A stretch of DNA of 64,000 nt from Sansalvadorimonas sp965243775 (lineage in GTDB: Bacteria; Pseudomonadota; Gammaproteobacteria; Pseudomonadales; Endozoicomonadaceae), in NCBI GenBank assembly GCA_965243775.1, contig CBDEWF010000083.1, forward strand, positions 89,290 through 153,289. Reading direction: 5' to 3'. Numbering within the stretch: position 1 is the stretch's first letter; every line of letters starts with the position of its first letter. Below, piece by piece: positions 18,023 to 26,818 of the stretch. The notes under the pieces are model-generated. The model had not been told where the DNA came from. It saw nothing but the letters and a program-made list of their open reading frames with translations, and searched no databases. Position numbers and translations under genes: made by a program.

Positions 18023-18819
18023 AGTATACCTACAAGAATGACACCCAGGAGCAGCCGATAAATGACAAAAGGCATCATGCCAATACGGTTGATAAAGGCC
18101 AGAAAAAAGTGAATACAGAGATAAGCACTGATACTGGAAACCATAATTCCCATAGCCAGATCAGCCCAGTTAACAGGGTCAGATGTCGTTACCAGTTTTA
18201 TCAGAATCAACAGACTGGCAGCAACGATAATAGGAATAGACATAAGGAATGAGAAGCGGGCCGCAGCCTCCCGGGTCAACCCCATCATCAGGCCTGCAGT
18301 CATAGTTACACCAGACCGTGAAGTACCGGGAATAATCGCCAGTGCCTGGGCCAGCCCCATAACCATAGCCTGTTTCAGGGTCAGCTTTTCCAGTGGCTGG
18401 GTCAGATTTTTACTGCGATCGGCCAGCCCCAGCAGGGTTCCAAAAATCAAGGTTGTAGCGGCTATAACAGCCACTGAGCGCATAGCTTCATCTGCGCCCG
18501 TTGCGCTGACCAGTCCGCCAAATATTACTGCCGGTACCGTTGCCCAGATCAGGAACCAGCCTTGGCGGCTGTAGAGAGTCCTGGGGCCTCGACCAATAGT
18601 ATTCAGGGTCCAGTCACGCCCAATCTGAAACAGGTCATTTCGGAAATAAAACAGAACAGCTGACAAGGTACCAACATGGACGGCAACATCAAACGCCAGC
18701 CCCTGATCGGGCCACCCCAGGATCTGAGACGGCAACACCAAGTGAGCAGAACTCGAAATCGGCAGAAATTCCGTTAACCCTTGGATCAGGGCCAGGATGA
18801 AGAGTTGCAGTGCATCCAT
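18013..18819 (-). CDS. uppP: Undecaprenyl-diphosphatase
   Basis: Integral inner-membrane enzyme that dephosphorylates undecaprenyl diphosphate to recycle the lipid carrier for peptidoglycan; raised levels give bacitracin resistance. The 268-aa protein has the BacA/UppP signatures: GLTEFLPISSSAHLVL (residues about 14-29) and PGTSRSGVTMTAGL, the two conserved re-entrant regions with catalytic Glu, Ser and Arg. About eight hydrophobic segments are visible. Its first base coincides with the last base of the tsaB stop and its end overlaps rsmJ. Confidence 0.95.
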   Translation of the reverse strand: MDALQLFILALIQGLTEFLPISSSAHLVLPSQILGWPDQGLAFDVAVHVGTLSAVLFYFRNDLFQIGRDWTLNTIGRGPRTLYSRQGWFLIWATVPAVIFGGLVSATGADEAMRSVAVIAATTLIFGTLLGLADRSKNLTQPLEKLTLKQAMVMGLAQALAIIPGTSRSGVTMTAGLMMGLTREAAARFSFLMSIPIIVAASLLILIKLVTTSDPVNWADLAMGIMVSSISAYLCIHFFLAFINRIGMMPFVIYRLLLGVILVGILWL

Positions 18820-19535
18820 TAACGCTCACTCTTTTTCAGGGCTACATTGTCTCGCAGGTAAACAGGCATGGCCTGGTCAGCTGGAACCGCTTGTCCTTGC
18901 GCCAGCATAGGTGCAGCCAGAACTGCAATATCACCGGCATGGGGGAAAATATCTGCTGCCATTCTGGCAACGGAAATACCCAATCGTCCACTGTATCCCC
19001 AACCGCTGCCTACGCCAACAGCTGATTCAATCAAGCTCTCAGGAGCTCCACCTTCCGGAACCCAACCGTCTGGAACATAGTTATAAGCTTCCTCTGGGGG
19101 GCAGACCCGCTCATCACCAACGAGTGACATAATGCCATCAACAGTTGTTTGATAGGCCCCCCAGTACACCTCATCCATACGGGCATCAATAGCAGCCAGT
19201 ACACGCTCAGCACCAAACTCCCGGAATCCTTGCTGTGCCAGGGCTGCCAAGGTAGAAACCGGCACCACTGGACGACTCAGAGCCCATCCCAGCCCCTGGG
19301 CAATACCTGTTGCAATCCGAACACCGGTAAAAGCTCCGGGTCCTCGACCAAACGCTACCGCATCAATCTGGCTGCGGACAACTCCCTGCCGGGACAGCAG
19401 TTCATCAATCATGGGTAGTAGTCGCTTACTATGCTGCCTAGGAATGACTTCATAAATTTCCTGTACCTCACCATTGTTGTTTATGGCAGCGGAACAGGCT
19501 TCGGTAGCGGTATCAATAGAGAGGATCAGTGCCAT
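18819..19535 (-). CDS. tsaB: tRNA N6-threonylcarbamoyladenosine (t6A) complex subunit TsaB
   Basis: Partner of TsaD and TsaE in forming t6A37 on ANN-decoding tRNAs. The ASKHA-fold start is clear: ALILSIDTATEACSAA at the N-terminus, then HSKRLLPMIDELL, AVAFGRGPGAFTGVRIATG and GLGWALSRPVVPVSTLAALA. TsaB lacks the metal-binding histidines of TsaD, as here. The 238-aa length matches E. coli (231). It is the first gene of the tsaB-uppP-rsmJ run and lies about 150 bases beyond the adk terminator. Confidence 0.95.
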   Translation of the reverse strand: MALILSIDTATEACSAAINNNGEVQEIYEVIPRQHSKRLLPMIDELLSRQGVVRSQIDAVAFGRGPGAFTGVRIATGIAQGLGWALSRPVVPVSTLAALAQQGFREFGAERVLAAIDARMDEVYWGAYQTTVDGIMSLVGDERVCPPEEAYNYVPDGWVPEGGAPESLIESAVGVGSGWGYSGRLGISVARMAADIFPHAGDIAVLAAPMLAQGQAVPADQAMPVYLRDNVALKKSER

Positions 19536-19630
19536 GGAGAAGACTTATGCAGATAGGGTTGGGTTTACAATTCATCAGCTGTTCTTCCAGGAGCCTGATA
19601 CATTGTGAACACAATCAGGGATAAAACATG

Positions 19631-19665
19631 AAAAAACCGCCCACGAGAATACCCGGAGCGGTTTC
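19631..19665 (-). terminator. Rho-independent terminator of adk
   Basis: Read on the minus strand, AACCGC and GCGGTT pair within a longer imperfect stem (19634-19663) and are followed by TTTTTTC. It lies 19 bases past the adk stop. Confidence 0.8.
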
Positions 19666-19683
19666 CAAACCCGGTATACCAGC

Positions 19684-20334
19684 TTACTCACTCAGAGAGG
19701 CCTGTACCGCCTTGGTGATATCTTCAACAGAGCCTACACCGGATACAGAGTGACACTTTACGCCTCCCTGCTCTTCAGCCATTTTGGTGTAAAACTCTAC
19801 CAAAGGCTTGGTCTGCTCATGGTATACAGCCAGGCGCTTGCGAACAGTCTCTTCCTGGTCATCATCACGCTGAACCAGAGGTTCACCGGTCTCGTCATCA
19901 ACACCTTCCTGTCTGGGTGGGTTGTAAATGACATGGTAGGTACGACCGGAAGCCATATGCACACGACGCCCACTCATACGCTTGACGATCTCTTCATCTT
20001 CCACGGCAATTTCCAGAACATGGTCAATGTCCACACCGGCTTCAACCATGGCTTCAGCCTGAGGAATGGTGCGGGGGAAACCGTCAAACAAGAAGCCCTT
20101 GGCGCAATCATCCTGGGCAATGCGCTCTTTCACCAGATCAATGATGATATCGTCGGAAACCAACTGGCCGGCATCCATAACCGCCTTGACCTTCAGGCCC
20201 AGAGGGGTTTCATTCTTAATGGCAGCACGCAGCATGTCACCGGTGGAAATCTGGGGAATACCAAATTGCTCAGTAATGAAACGAGCCTGAGTTCCTTTAC
20301 CAGCGCCCGGGGCGCCCAGCAGTATGACGCGCAT
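19684..20334 (-). CDS. adk: Adenylate kinase
   Basis: Interconverts ATP plus AMP and two ADP in the cytoplasm. The start at 20334 (MRVILLGAPGAGKGTQ) is chosen because AGGAG lies nine bases upstream and the family begins exactly there; a Met two codons earlier is too close to the ribosome binding site. The P-loop GAPGAGKGT is at residues 7-15, the AMP-binding ISTGDMLRAAI and DGFPRT follow, and the LID (about 122-160, SGRRVHMASGRTYHVIYNPP) lacks zinc cysteines, as in other Gram-negatives. Length 216 aa (E. coli 214). Confidence 0.97.
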   Translation of the reverse strand: MRVILLGAPGAGKGTQARFITEQFGIPQISTGDMLRAAIKNETPLGLKVKAVMDAGQLVSDDIIIDLVKERIAQDDCAKGFLFDGFPRTIPQAEAMVEAGVDIDHVLEIAVEDEEIVKRMSGRRVHMASGRTYHVIYNPPRQEGVDDETGEPLVQRDDDQEETVRKRLAVYHEQTKPLVEFYTKMAEEQGGVKCHSVSGVGSVEDITKAVQASLSE

Positions 20335-20489
20335 GGACATACACTCCTGAATGTTGTTTCTGACTGCCGGATCTCTGCCCGACAGGACCAAAACGGGCAA
20401 AGATACACATCCAGCCCCGGCAACTCAAGGGCATACGGCGTGGCAGGAGAGAAACCGTACCACGCCAGCTCCAGTTGCAACTACAATTT

Positions 20490-23123
20490 TTAACCGGTAT
20501 TGCGCATACCAGCAGCGATACCAGTAATCGTCACCATCAGTGCACGTCCCAAGTCTTCACTGACCGAATCCGGCCCTTTACGGGAACGGCGCAGAAGTTC
20601 AGCCTGCAGAAAGTGCAGAGGATCAGAGTATGGATTACGCAGTGCAATAGCCTGCCGTACCCAGGGCTGATCACTCAACAACCCACACCCCTTAAGGGAC
20701 AGGGTGACTTCTATCGCATCTTTAAGCAGCAGGCGCAACTTGTCACCCAGATGGCGCAATTCCTGGGGAACCAGACACTGATCGTAGTAGCTGGAGATAT
20801 CCGCATCGGTCTTCAGGTAGACCATTTCCAGCAACTCAAGGCGAGCACGGAAAAATGGCCAGTCATGCATCATCTCCTTCAGGGTACTTTCATACCCGCA
20901 CGCCACAGCTTTTTTCAAAGCTGCACCACTACCCAGCCAGGCAGGAAGCATCAGACGATTCTGACTCCAGGCAAAAATCCAGGGAATGGCCCGCAAGCTT
21001 TCCACCCCCCCATTGGGTTTACGCTTGGTTGGCCGGCTGCCAAGGGGCAGAAGTCCCAGCTCCTGCTCTGGTGTTGCCGCCCGGAAATAAGGAACAAACT
21101 CGGGTTCCTCACGAACCATACCGCGATAAACCTTCAGGGAATCCCGTGCCAAGGCATCCATCATCTCCCGCCATTCCGGTTTGGGTTCTGGAGGCGGCAG
21201 CAGGTTGGCTTCAAGGGTGGCACTGGCATACAGAGACAGACTCTCGACAGCGATCTGGGGGAAGCCGAACTTGAAGCGGATCATCTCACCCTGTTCAGTT
21301 ACCCGCAGATGCCCACCCACTGAGCCTGGGGGCTGGGACAGAATCGCCTGGTGAGCAGGGCCACCACCACGACCAACCGTTCCACCACGACCGTGGAACA
21401 GGGTCAGGCTGACATCCTTCTCCCGGCATAACCGGGTCAGGCTTTCCATTGCCCGGTATTGAGCCCAGGCTGCAGCCATCTGACCAGCGTCCTTGGCGGA
21501 ATCCGAGTAACCCACCATGACCATCTGCTTGCCCGCAGCATAGTCCCGATACCAGGGCACACTCAGCAGTTTCTCTATACTGCTGGCGGCCATATCCAGA
21601 TCCGACAGGGTTTCAAACAGTGGTGCTACCGGCATATCAAACGGGCAGCCACACTCCCGCAGAATCAGGATGACCGCCAGAACATCGGACGGTGTACTGG
21701 CCATGGAAATGATGTAAGGGCCAAGTCGCTCAGGCTCCTGGTCGGCTATGACACGACAGGTGTCAAGCACTTCCTGAACATTGGGTGATGGTTTCCAGCA
21801 AGATGGAATCAAGGGCCGCAGACAGGTCAGCTCCGACAGCAGGAATGCCTGACGCTCTTCTTCAGTTGCCTTGACATAATCAGGCATACCAAGATAGCAG
21901 GTCAGTTCCGACAGCACTTCCGTATGACGGTCAGCTTCCTGACGGATATCCAGCCGCACCAGACCAAGACCAAAACAGCGGGCCCGCCACAGCAGGTCAC
22001 GCAGCCGGCCATTGGCTATCAAAGTCATGCCATTGGCACACAAAGAGTCATAGCAGGTCTGCAGGGGATCAATCAGATCTTTATCCCGCAACAGAAGTCC
22101 GGATTCATTAGCGGTCTTGCCAGCCAGACGGCTGTCACACCATTTACGGGTCTTGCTTAGTCTCTTGCGCAGATTTTTCAAAACGACCCGGTAAGGTTCC
22201 CTGGTATCCCCATCAGCGAGGGCAGACAGTTCCAGAGTACACTCCGGCATCGACAGTTCAACAATCAGGGTCTTCAGTTCCCTCAGGAACAGGTCGGATG
22301 CCATCCAGCGGGCTGTCAGCAAAACCCGCTCCGTTATCCTGGATGTCACATTCGGATTACCATCCCGGTCTCCTCCCATCCAGGACGAAAAGCGTACCGG
22401 CATGACAGAAACAGGCAATCCTTCACCTGTATGACGCTTCAGGTGCCGATCCAGCTGTCGGAGAAACTGTGGCAGAGCCTGCCAGAGTGAATGTTCAACT
22501 GTTGCAAAGCCCCAGCGGGCTTCATCGACAGGTGTCGGGCGGTGGTCACGGATCTCTTTGGTATGCCAGATCTGGCTGATCAGTTGGTGCAACCGGTCGA
22601 TGATCTCTTCACGCTCCCGGGGCATCAAGTCAGTATGATCAAGGCGGGTCAGACAGCGGGTAATGCCGTTGAACTTCTGGATCACTGTACGCCGGGTGAC
22701 TTCCGTCGGATGGGCAGTCAGCACCAGTTCAATATCAAGATTGGCTACCTGCCGGTGAATATCATCGGCACTGAAATCCTGCTCCAGCAGGCGTTCAAAC
22801 AGTTCATCCAGGGAGTCGGTAAAGTGCCCCTCCTGTTCACTGTGGCGAGATACCGTGTGGTACTGCTCGGCAATATTGGCCAGGTTCAGAAACTGGGTAA
22901 ATGAACGGGTCACCGGAAGCAGTTCATGGTCTGACAAGCCATGCAGCAGCTCCAGCAGTTTTTTGTGGTCACTTTCATTACCATGTCTGGCTGACTTGGA
23001 GAGCTGACGGATCTCTTCAATTTTCTCCAGAAAGGGCTGACCCAAATGATCCTGCATCGCTTGCCCGAGGAGTTCCCCCATTAAATGGATATCATGCCTG
23101 AGAGCTGCATGTTCATCCGCCAT
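20490..23123 (-). CDS. ppc: Phosphoenolpyruvate carboxylase
   Basis: Carboxylates phosphoenolpyruvate to oxaloacetate, replenishing the TCA cycle. The 877-aa protein matches the E. coli enzyme (883 aa). Catalytic H138 lies in LTAHPTEVTRR; the second signature, FHGRGGTVGRGGGP, carries the mobile catalytic loop; and the C-terminus ends GMRNTG, the usual allosteric aspartate-site tail (normally ..RNTG). The gene stands alone upstream of adk, as in Pseudomonas. Its upstream side is about 700 bases of gene-poor DNA. Confidence 0.97.
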   Translation of the reverse strand: MADEHAALRHDIHLMGELLGQAMQDHLGQPFLEKIEEIRQLSKSARHGNESDHKKLLELLHGLSDHELLPVTRSFTQFLNLANIAEQYHTVSRHSEQEGHFTDSLDELFERLLEQDFSADDIHRQVANLDIELVLTAHPTEVTRRTVIQKFNGITRCLTRLDHTDLMPREREEIIDRLHQLISQIWHTKEIRDHRPTPVDEARWGFATVEHSLWQALPQFLRQLDRHLKRHTGEGLPVSVMPVRFSSWMGGDRDGNPNVTSRITERVLLTARWMASDLFLRELKTLIVELSMPECTLELSALADGDTREPYRVVLKNLRKRLSKTRKWCDSRLAGKTANESGLLLRDKDLIDPLQTCYDSLCANGMTLIANGRLRDLLWRARCFGLGLVRLDIRQEADRHTEVLSELTCYLGMPDYVKATEEERQAFLLSELTCLRPLIPSCWKPSPNVQEVLDTCRVIADQEPERLGPYIISMASTPSDVLAVILILRECGCPFDMPVAPLFETLSDLDMAASSIEKLLSVPWYRDYAAGKQMVMVGYSDSAKDAGQMAAAWAQYRAMESLTRLCREKDVSLTLFHGRGGTVGRGGGPAHQAILSQPPGSVGGHLRVTEQGEMIRFKFGFPQIAVESLSLYASATLEANLLPPPEPKPEWREMMDALARDSLKVYRGMVREEPEFVPYFRAATPEQELGLLPLGSRPTKRKPNGGVESLRAIPWIFAWSQNRLMLPAWLGSGAALKKAVACGYESTLKEMMHDWPFFRARLELLEMVYLKTDADISSYYDQCLVPQELRHLGDKLRLLLKDAIEVTLSLKGCGLLSDQPWVRQAIALRNPYSDPLHFLQAELLRRSRKGPDSVSEDLGRALMVTITGIAAGMRNTG

Positions 23124-23844
23124 ACGAATCGTCTCCCGATATATTCTTTACTATGAAATATTTTTATCCCACCAGGGCTCACAAACAGTCATGGATTGAC
23201 AAGGTGCCCCATGGGGATCATGCCCCACACCCTGAACATGAAAATACCCTGCAACCTGACAGCGGTGCTTCCATGGCAAAAGATACCTCTGTTAGCTCAT
23301 ATTTTTAGGCAGCGTTAACATAAGTTTGTGTCAACAGAAACTGACCCCGGTGTGAAAGTACGCCATTTTCATCCAAATTACACCCCGTAACGACCGGGAT
23401 ATTCCTGACTCAAGTGATATTTTTCCCGTGACACCAGAGTTACCCGGGTCAGCGCCTGTAACATTAACAGCCCTGCTATGAACCTGGCAGCCAGCCGTCA
23501 GACTAACTTCATGCTTGCACATAGATTCTCCTGAGTGCAGCTGGCGGACCCGTACCTTGATTCAAAGTTCCCTTCTTCACTGATTGTGTATAGGGGAGCT
23601 TCCTTGTCCAAGGTTGTCTTTTGGGCTCGCTATTTTTTTATTTGTAGTAATCCGATGGCGGCTATTCTTCTGTCCTGAACTGACAAATGTTACAACCCTT
23701 GGGTTTATATACTAAGTGCAACATACTCTGGAACAGCTGATTGAGGTTTGCTGGGTAGTGGGTCAGATGTGTGTTTAAGGGACAACACGGATAGCAAATT
23801 GAATACGCATACCAATTATGTAAAGTATGGTATGAAGTGGTCTA
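23124..23844. other. Gene-poor region upstream of ppc
   Basis: About 720 bases without a gene I can support. A 63-codon minus-strand frame (23331-23522) has no ribosome binding site and no family resemblance. The part next to 23123 must contain the ppc promoter; no clear -35/-10 pair stood out. The right half leads into degraded mobile-element DNA. Confidence 0.5.
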
Positions 23845-24018
23845 ATGACTCTGGATGAAGATAAGCATGAAATTGGCAAAAGAAATACCCAAAAAATTGA
23901 GCGTAAAAACCTGAATTTCAGAACCTGGATAAAACGTCTGGCCCGAAAAACTATCTGCTTTTCCAAGCTTGAGACAATGCACGATACTGTCATTGGGTTA
24001 TTGATCAATAAAGTAGAA
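23845..24018 (+). pseudogene. IS1-family transposase remnant (C-terminal end)
   Basis: The translation from 23845 contains KIERKNLNFRTWIKRLARK followed by TICFSKLETMHDTVIG, which closely follows the C-terminus of the IS1 InsB part (IER.NL..RT.IKRLARKTICFS...H..VIG) as I know it. Only about the last 58 residues survive; the helix-turn-helix and most of the DDE domain are missing, and no IS1 end is evident on either side. The frame then runs on into unrelated sequence to a stop at 24054. Confidence 0.7.
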
Positions 24019-24054
24019 TTCGGAGTGGATATTTATGCCCAAACACACATCTGA

Positions 24055-24153
24055 CCCACTACCATTGAAACGATCACCAATCAGCTCTCCACGTTGGAAA
24101 ACCTGCCTGAAGTTAAATATATTGAAGAGGACGCTATCGCCCATACCCCGTAA
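24055..24153 (+). pseudogene. Fragment resembling a peptidase-inhibitor I9 / subtilisin propeptide end
   Basis: A 32-codon open stretch without a start codon encodes TIETITNQLSTLEN and then LPEVKYIEEDAIAHTP before a stop. The pattern 'L..lp.VkyiEeD' is typical of the end of inhibitor I9 propeptide domains. It follows the IS1 remnant in another frame, so it looks like the broken end of a gene. The match is short and made from memory, so confidence is limited. Confidence 0.4.
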
Positions 24154-24230
24154 TACGCCATCTACCTATACAGGTCTCCCGGATGCTCTTTCTATAATTC
24201 ACTCTTATGAAAACGATTGGAGTACCTGAA

Positions 24231-24509
24231 ATGAGCCAGGATATTACCTGCACAGCCTGCAACACCATGGATATCGGCACTGTTATTCGTGAGGATGATA
24301 ATATTGCTGTGCTTACCCTCCAGGGCAGTGAAGCCGAGGAGCTTATGAACAAACTGACAGATCTGGCCCGCAGCATCGAAAGTGAACCCTGTGAAATTTC
24401 TGTAGAACCCGTTCAGGGTGCACAGGGAGATGCTCTACGAATGTCTTTTGTGTTCAGCTGTGCAGCGGAAAAGCTGATCTTTGATATGCGCGCTGCCAAG
24501 CTGCGTTAG
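24231..24509 (+). CDS. DUF406 / YfcZ-YiiS family protein, 92 aa
   Basis: Small soluble protein of unknown function. It follows the YfcZ/YiiS pattern: CNTMDIGTVI near the N-terminus, then an EAEELMNKLTDLARSIESEP segment and a C-terminal FVFSCAAEKLIFDMRAA. The start at 24231 (MSQDITCTAC) has GGAG nine bases upstream; an ATG eight codons earlier is less likely. E. coli YfcZ is 94 aa. It stands alone next to the degraded mobile-element DNA. Confidence 0.85.
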   Translation: MSQDITCTACNTMDIGTVIREDDNIAVLTLQGSEAEELMNKLTDLARSIESEPCEISVEPVQGAQGDALRMSFVFSCAAEKLIFDMRAAKLR

Positions 24510-24560
24510 GGGCAATCCCTAACCAGAGCTTTACCCGCTTTTGGGACCTGATGATTTTTA

Positions 24561-25691
24561 CTACTTGTTGGACGTACTCATGCTCATAGTTGCAGCCATT
24601 ACCTTAAGCTGTTCTTTAGAGGCTGAACCTGTACTGGATACGACCAATTCCTCGTCTTCAGCAGTCACAATATTATTCTTATTAATTAAATTAACCGCAT
24701 TACTGCCTGTTACTTCATTACCAAGCTGCAATTCAGTGGCACCATCAGAAGGATCTGTACTACTTTCTGCAGGCATTGTTTCTTGCCTTGAAAACCAAAG
24801 AGCAGCAATGACACTTTGAACCTGCATTGTGAATAATGCATTATTTACTTTATGTATGGTCAAGCACATTGCCTGAGGAATACCTGAAGAGTTCACGGCC
24901 ATCCATAGATAACTCTTTTTAGGGATTAACCAATAATCTGTTGGTCGATTTGATGAGCGAATATAAGCATAAGAATATGGAATTCTAACAATAGTGTACT
25001 CCTTCCCTCCCTGAAATAGAGCTATTATTTCAGGTATTTTAATAGGTTTTTCATCAAGCATTTCAATAGATTTTTCATCAGGCACCTCTATATCATCAGG
25101 CGTATTAACTACTTCATGGTCACCCAGCCAAGTCAGCTCCAAGCCTGTTTCAGTATTTGAAATCACTTTCCCTGGTGCTGGTGAATCATCACCTCCACTA
25201 CTGCTGCTGCTGTGAACCTCAATGGCATGATCAACTAGTTGAGTAATGGCCTCTTGACGGGACACCGCTGTTAATAGCCATTTCCATGTATCCATGGGAT
25301 CATCAGAAGACAGGCTTGCTTTCAAGGGCACTGTAAAAGAAAAATAATTTTTTTCCTTCATTTTGACTTCGTCAACAGTTTCTTCAAGGTGGGTATCAGA
25401 ATCCGTTTTTTCTGGAGTTCGCGTAACAACCAAGACTGCTTGATCCGGCTGGTTTTTTTTAGGCGGAAAGCTCTGTGCCAGTCGGGATTGCGATAATGGC
25501 CGAGCAGTGAGAGTTACAGACAACGCACTCCTGGCCGTATCGATAATCATGCCTGGCGGACGAGCAGTCACCAGCAGATACTCTTGCTCCCATATTCCTG
25601 CAAGGGCTGGATTGGCTTTTGTGGACAAAACTACCAACAGAACCGCGTTAATTAAAAAAAGACAAACTTTCCACGCTTTTAATGTGCTCAT
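24561..25691 (-). CDS. Exported hypothetical protein, 376 aa
   Basis: Not recognised. The N-terminus (KAWKVCLFLINAVLLVVLST) is a signal peptide with a likely cut after NPALA (residue 31). A strand-rich stretch (LLVTARPPGMIIDTA, LSVTLTARPL) follows, then an acidic linker with a run of five serines near residue 160 and several Pro/Glu-rich repeats around residues 195-215 (PDEKSIEM, LDEKPIKI). The C-terminal third includes a Tyr-rich region (IPYSYAYIRSS) and a Ser/Thr-rich tail. It converges on the DUF406 gene. Confidence 0.6.
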   Translation of the reverse strand: MSTLKAWKVCLFLINAVLLVVLSTKANPALAGIWEQEYLLVTARPPGMIIDTARSALSVTLTARPLSQSRLAQSFPPKKNQPDQAVLVVTRTPEKTDSDTHLEETVDEVKMKEKNYFSFTVPLKASLSSDDPMDTWKWLLTAVSRQEAITQLVDHAIEVHSSSSSGGDDSPAPGKVISNTETGLELTWLGDHEVVNTPDDIEVPDEKSIEMLDEKPIKIPEIIALFQGGKEYTIVRIPYSYAYIRSSNRPTDYWLIPKKSYLWMAVNSSGIPQAMCLTIHKVNNALFTMQVQSVIAALWFSRQETMPAESSTDPSDGATELQLGNEVTGSNAVNLINKNNIVTAEDEELVVSSTGSASKEQLKVMAATMSMSTSNK

Positions 25692-25759
25692 AACAAACCT
25701 ATAGACAAGCCTTATTGCTTGTATAGTAGTTAAGAGCCACCAGAAAGTTAGATAGAATT

Positions 25760-25797
25760 ATCACCAATCTGGCCCTATTCAGAGCCAGATTGGTGAT
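25760..25797. terminator. Perfect 14-bp inverted repeat after rluB
   Basis: ATCACCAATCTGGC and its exact complement enclose a 10-base loop, about 50 bases beyond the rluB stop (rluB reads leftward). There is only a weak T-rich tail (AATTCTAT) on that strand, so it is a probable terminator or RNA-stabilising hairpin. Confidence 0.6.
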
Positions 25798-25845
25798 GAT
25801 CAAGTGGGGCAAGTTTTGCAGGGCACATAGCCCACTTATGACTTT

Positions 25846-26730
25846 TTAATGGGACTTGCGACGGGCAAACGGACGCTTGCCAGTCTTTACACCAGGACGC
25901 TTTCGCTGCTGACGTTCCATCTTCACCCTGGCTTCCCGGGATTGCGGACCCGCCTTAACACGGGGCAGCTCAACAAGATCAGCCAGAGCATCAACATCAG
26001 CCTGCTCCAGCTCTACCCAGCGACCCTGGCGTAAATGATCCGGAATAATCATACTGCCATAACGTACCCGCTTAAGCCGGCTGACAGAAAGATCCTGGGA
26101 TTCCCACAGGCGACGTACTTCCCGGTTACGGCCCTCCATGATGCAGACATGGAACCAACGGTTAATGCCTTCGTTACCGGTATCAACAATATCGGTAAAA
26201 CGAGCGGGCCCATCTTCCAGCTCCACACCTTCAAACAGGTTCTTGACCTTCTCTTCGGTCACCTCTCCAAAGACCCGTACAGCATATTCCCGCTCAATCT
26301 GATGAGAAGGATGCATCAGGCGGTTTGCCAGCTCACCATCAGTGGTGAACAGCAACAGACCTGAGGTGTTGATATCCAGACGGCCAACGGCAATCCAGCG
26401 TTCCCCTGGGATGCGGGGCAGACGTTGAAACACTGTCGGACGACCTTCCGGGTCGGTACGGGTACAGACTTCACCTTCCGGCTTGTTATAAGCGATAACC
26501 CGGCGACCACTCCGTTCTTTCAGGTGTACCAGACGACCATCCAGGGTAACGGCATCTTCAGGAACAATACGCATTCCCAGGGTGGCTCTCTCACCATTTA
26601 CCTGAATGCGCCCCTCACTGATCCAGGCTTCCACCTGACGACGTGAACCCAGCCCCTGCCGGGCCAGAACTTTCTGTAAACGTTCACCGGCCTGTACTGT
26701 TACTTCAGGGGTGATACTGCTATCTGTCAT
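25846..26730 (-). CDS. rluB: 23S rRNA pseudouridine(2605) synthase
   Basis: Makes pseudouridine 2605 in 23S rRNA. The 294-aa protein begins with an S4 RNA-binding domain (LQKVLARQGLGSRRQVEAWI) followed by the RsuA-family catalytic domain with the active Asp in VGRLDINTSGLLLFTTDGEL. Further family segments are HPSHQIEREYAVRV and GRNREVRRLWES. The C-terminal 50 residues are very basic (MERQQRKRPGVKTGKRPFAR), typical of RluB and absent from RsuA or RluF. It follows scpB as the last gene of the trpS-scpA-scpB-rluB run, as in Pseudomonas. Confidence 0.93.
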   Translation of the reverse strand: MTDSSITPEVTVQAGERLQKVLARQGLGSRRQVEAWISEGRIQVNGERATLGMRIVPEDAVTLDGRLVHLKERSGRRVIAYNKPEGEVCTRTDPEGRPTVFQRLPRIPGERWIAVGRLDINTSGLLLFTTDGELANRLMHPSHQIEREYAVRVFGEVTEEKVKNLFEGVELEDGPARFTDIVDTGNEGINRWFHVCIMEGRNREVRRLWESQDLSVSRLKRVRYGSMIIPDHLRQGRWVELEQADVDALADLVELPRVKAGPQSREARVKMERQQRKRPGVKTGKRPFARRKSH

Positions 26731-26818
26731 ACTTCATACTTCTTTTCAGGAGTGCTCACGGTTTTCCCAAACGGTGATAACCCGCGATTAACTCACGGTT
26801 ATAACGCGAAATAAAAAA

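Noticed and set aside
23331..23522. A 63-codon minus-strand frame upstream of ppc
   Set aside because: No ribosome binding site, no signal or domain, and composition like the intergenic DNA around it.
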